DNA of 64,000 nucleotides from Roseovarius sp. Pro17 (lineage in GTDB: Bacteria > Pseudomonadota > Alphaproteobacteria > Rhodobacterales > Rhodobacteraceae): contig NZ_CP141179.1 in the NCBI RefSeq assembly GCF_035599575.1, positions 1-64,000 of the forward strand. Reading direction: 5' to 3'. A program made the translations under genes and the position numbers. Below are positions 63,179 through 64,000 of the stretch, one piece after another. How positions within the stretch are numbered: the first letter of the stretch is position 1; the number at the start of each line of letters is the position of its first letter. The notes beneath the pieces are model-generated. The model saw nothing but the letters and a program-made list of their open reading frames with translations, was not told the origin of the DNA and searched no databases.

Positions 63179-64000
63179 TCAAGACGACACTTGTTCGCGC
63201 AGGATCGACGCGGTTAGCGAAATCATCAGGTAGATGCCGGCAAAGACCAGAAACGCCAGGACCGTGTTTTCGAACGAGCGGGGATAGGACGCGTCCTGCG
63301 AGGCCACGGGGCGCACGCTTACGGTCAGATAGCGCACCTGCTTGTTCGCCTCGCTGGCACTCATGCGCTGTGATTCCAGCGCCGCTTGCAAGACCATGTC
63401 GGCGGTCAGAAGGTCGGCCTGAGCCATCTGGATATCGGCGGTTTGCGAGGCAAGCGATGTGTTTTCATCGGTCGCGTCGGTCAGGCGCGCACGCTGCTTG
63501 GCCTGCTCGCGCTTGAGCACCTCGATCTCGCTGGCCAGCGCTTCGACTCTGGCGCTATTCGGACGGGCGTTGTTCATCTGCGTGTTCAGCGCCAGCTGTT
63601 TTTCCTGCAATTGCAATTCGACGTTGCCGATCAGCTGACGGATATTGCCAATCTCGCCCTCGGGGTCCAGCAGGCTCCCTTCCTGCAACGCGACCATCTG
63701 GCGCTGCGCCTCGCGGCGTTCCTCCTTGGCCGTTTCCAGGCTTTCGGTCGAGGATTCCAACGCATCCTCGCGCTTGCGCTTGGACAGATCGTCGACCCGC
63801 TCTTCGGCGTAGGTGATCAGCTTGTTTGAGAAATCGGTGCTGACCTGGGGATCGGCAGTCGATATCTCCATCCGCAGCACGCCTTCGGTCGGATCGTAGC
63901 CGATTTTCATGTATTTCTTGTAGAGCTTATAGGCCTTTTCGTTGCTCGCATCTGGATCTAACCGCTGGAGCGGATCGATCCAAGGCTGGCTGAAATGATC
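63179..64000 (-). CDS. Polysaccharide chain-length/export inner-membrane protein (Wzz/KpsE-like), partial
   Basis: The reading frame runs off the right edge; 273 residues of the C-terminal part are visible. It shows a phosphate-rim segment LDPDASNEKAYKLYKKYMKI, a long coiled coil (about 80 to 200 of the visible part, rich in Glu, Gln, Arg) and a C-terminal membrane span (ENTVLAFLVFAGIYLMISLT). This is the layout of KpsE/Wzz proteins that bridge the periplasm in capsule or exopolysaccharide export. No tyrosine-kinase domain follows. Confidence 0.82.
   Translation of the reverse strand, partial: DHFSQPWIDPLQRLDPDASNEKAYKLYKKYMKIGYDPTEGVLRMEISTADPQVSTDFSNKLITYAEERVDDLSKRKREDALESSTESLETAKEERREAQRQMVALQEGSLLDPEGEIGNIRQLIGNVELQLQEKQLALNTQMNNARPNSARVEALASEIEVLKREQAKQRARLTDATDENTSLASQTADIQMAQADLLTADMVLQAALESQRMSASEANKQVRYLTVSVRPVASQDASYPRSFENTVLAFLVFAGIYLMISLTASILREQVSS

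Overview
The window is a 64-kb piece of an alphaproteobacterial chromosome, most likely from the marine Roseobacter group (Rhodobacterales). The evidence is the gene order dnaA-dnaN-recF-gyrB at the left edge, a GC-rich coding style, several PotABCD-type ABC importers, a HemP-type iron locus and a phosphonate operon of the kind found in marine Alphaproteobacteria. Species cannot be fixed from the sequence. No rRNA, tRNA, CRISPR array, intact insertion sequence or prophage was seen. DnaA boxes that would mark oriC were not found.

Layout: 1-6.3 kb, replication genes. 6.3-8.0 kb, minus-strand operon of a secreted protein, a cupredoxin and an ECF sigma factor. 8.2-10.4 kb, an NhaA antiporter fused to a degenerate thioredoxin domain, a small Tudor-like protein and a DUF488 stub. 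10.5-14.3 kb, an NsrR-type nitric-oxide island (DUF6522 protein, nsrR, flavin reductase, RIC fragment, stand-alone ctaD) built around a nested operator. 14.5-21.6 kb, a creatinine/creatine catabolic cluster (ABC importer, creatininase, LysR, creatinase). 21.6-26.6 kb, a sulfur/persulfide block (decayed metallo-beta-lactamase, two YeeE/YedE halves, SulP, intact persulfide-dioxygenase-like enzyme, DUF2892 protein, Crp/Fnr regulator). 26.8-34.3 kb, putrescine uptake and glutamylation (GntR, puuA, puuB, potFGHI). 34.5-38.2 kb, rhodanese, Na/Pi cotransporter, DeoR regulator. 38.2-54.6 kb, a phosphonate island: FAD/GcvT dehydrogenase, aepXVW importer of 2-aminoethylphosphonate, LysR, phnW-phnA-phnY, a PbfA-like lyase, a DMT transporter, a hydroxyacid dehydrogenase and an FAD oxidase. 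54.8-55.6 kb, hemP in a chain of overlapping microgenes followed by a broken imelysin gene. 55.8-64 kb, LysR, DUF481 outer-membrane protein, LOV histidine kinase, SDR, SF1 helicase, phosphohexomutase and the start of a polysaccharide export locus.

How it fits together: much of the window is a scavenging platform for small organic nitrogen and phosphorus compounds. Creatinine would be opened to creatine and split to sarcosine and urea; putrescine is glutamylated and oxidised; 2-aminoethylphosphonate is imported, converted to phosphonoacetaldehyde, oxidised to phosphonoacetate and cleaved to acetate and phosphate. Several FAD amine oxidases could link these routes, because sarcosine and N-methylated phosphonates both need N-demethylation or oxidation.

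Most notable: the nested dyad with two opposed promoters between nsrR and the reductase gene; hairpins directly downstream of all three ABC binding-protein genes; an importer packaged with creatininase; a FAD/GcvT enzyme directly upstream of the aminophosphonate importer; overlapping microgenes around hemP; and four broken genes (DUF488, RIC, metallo-beta-lactamase, imelysin) that record recent local gene loss.
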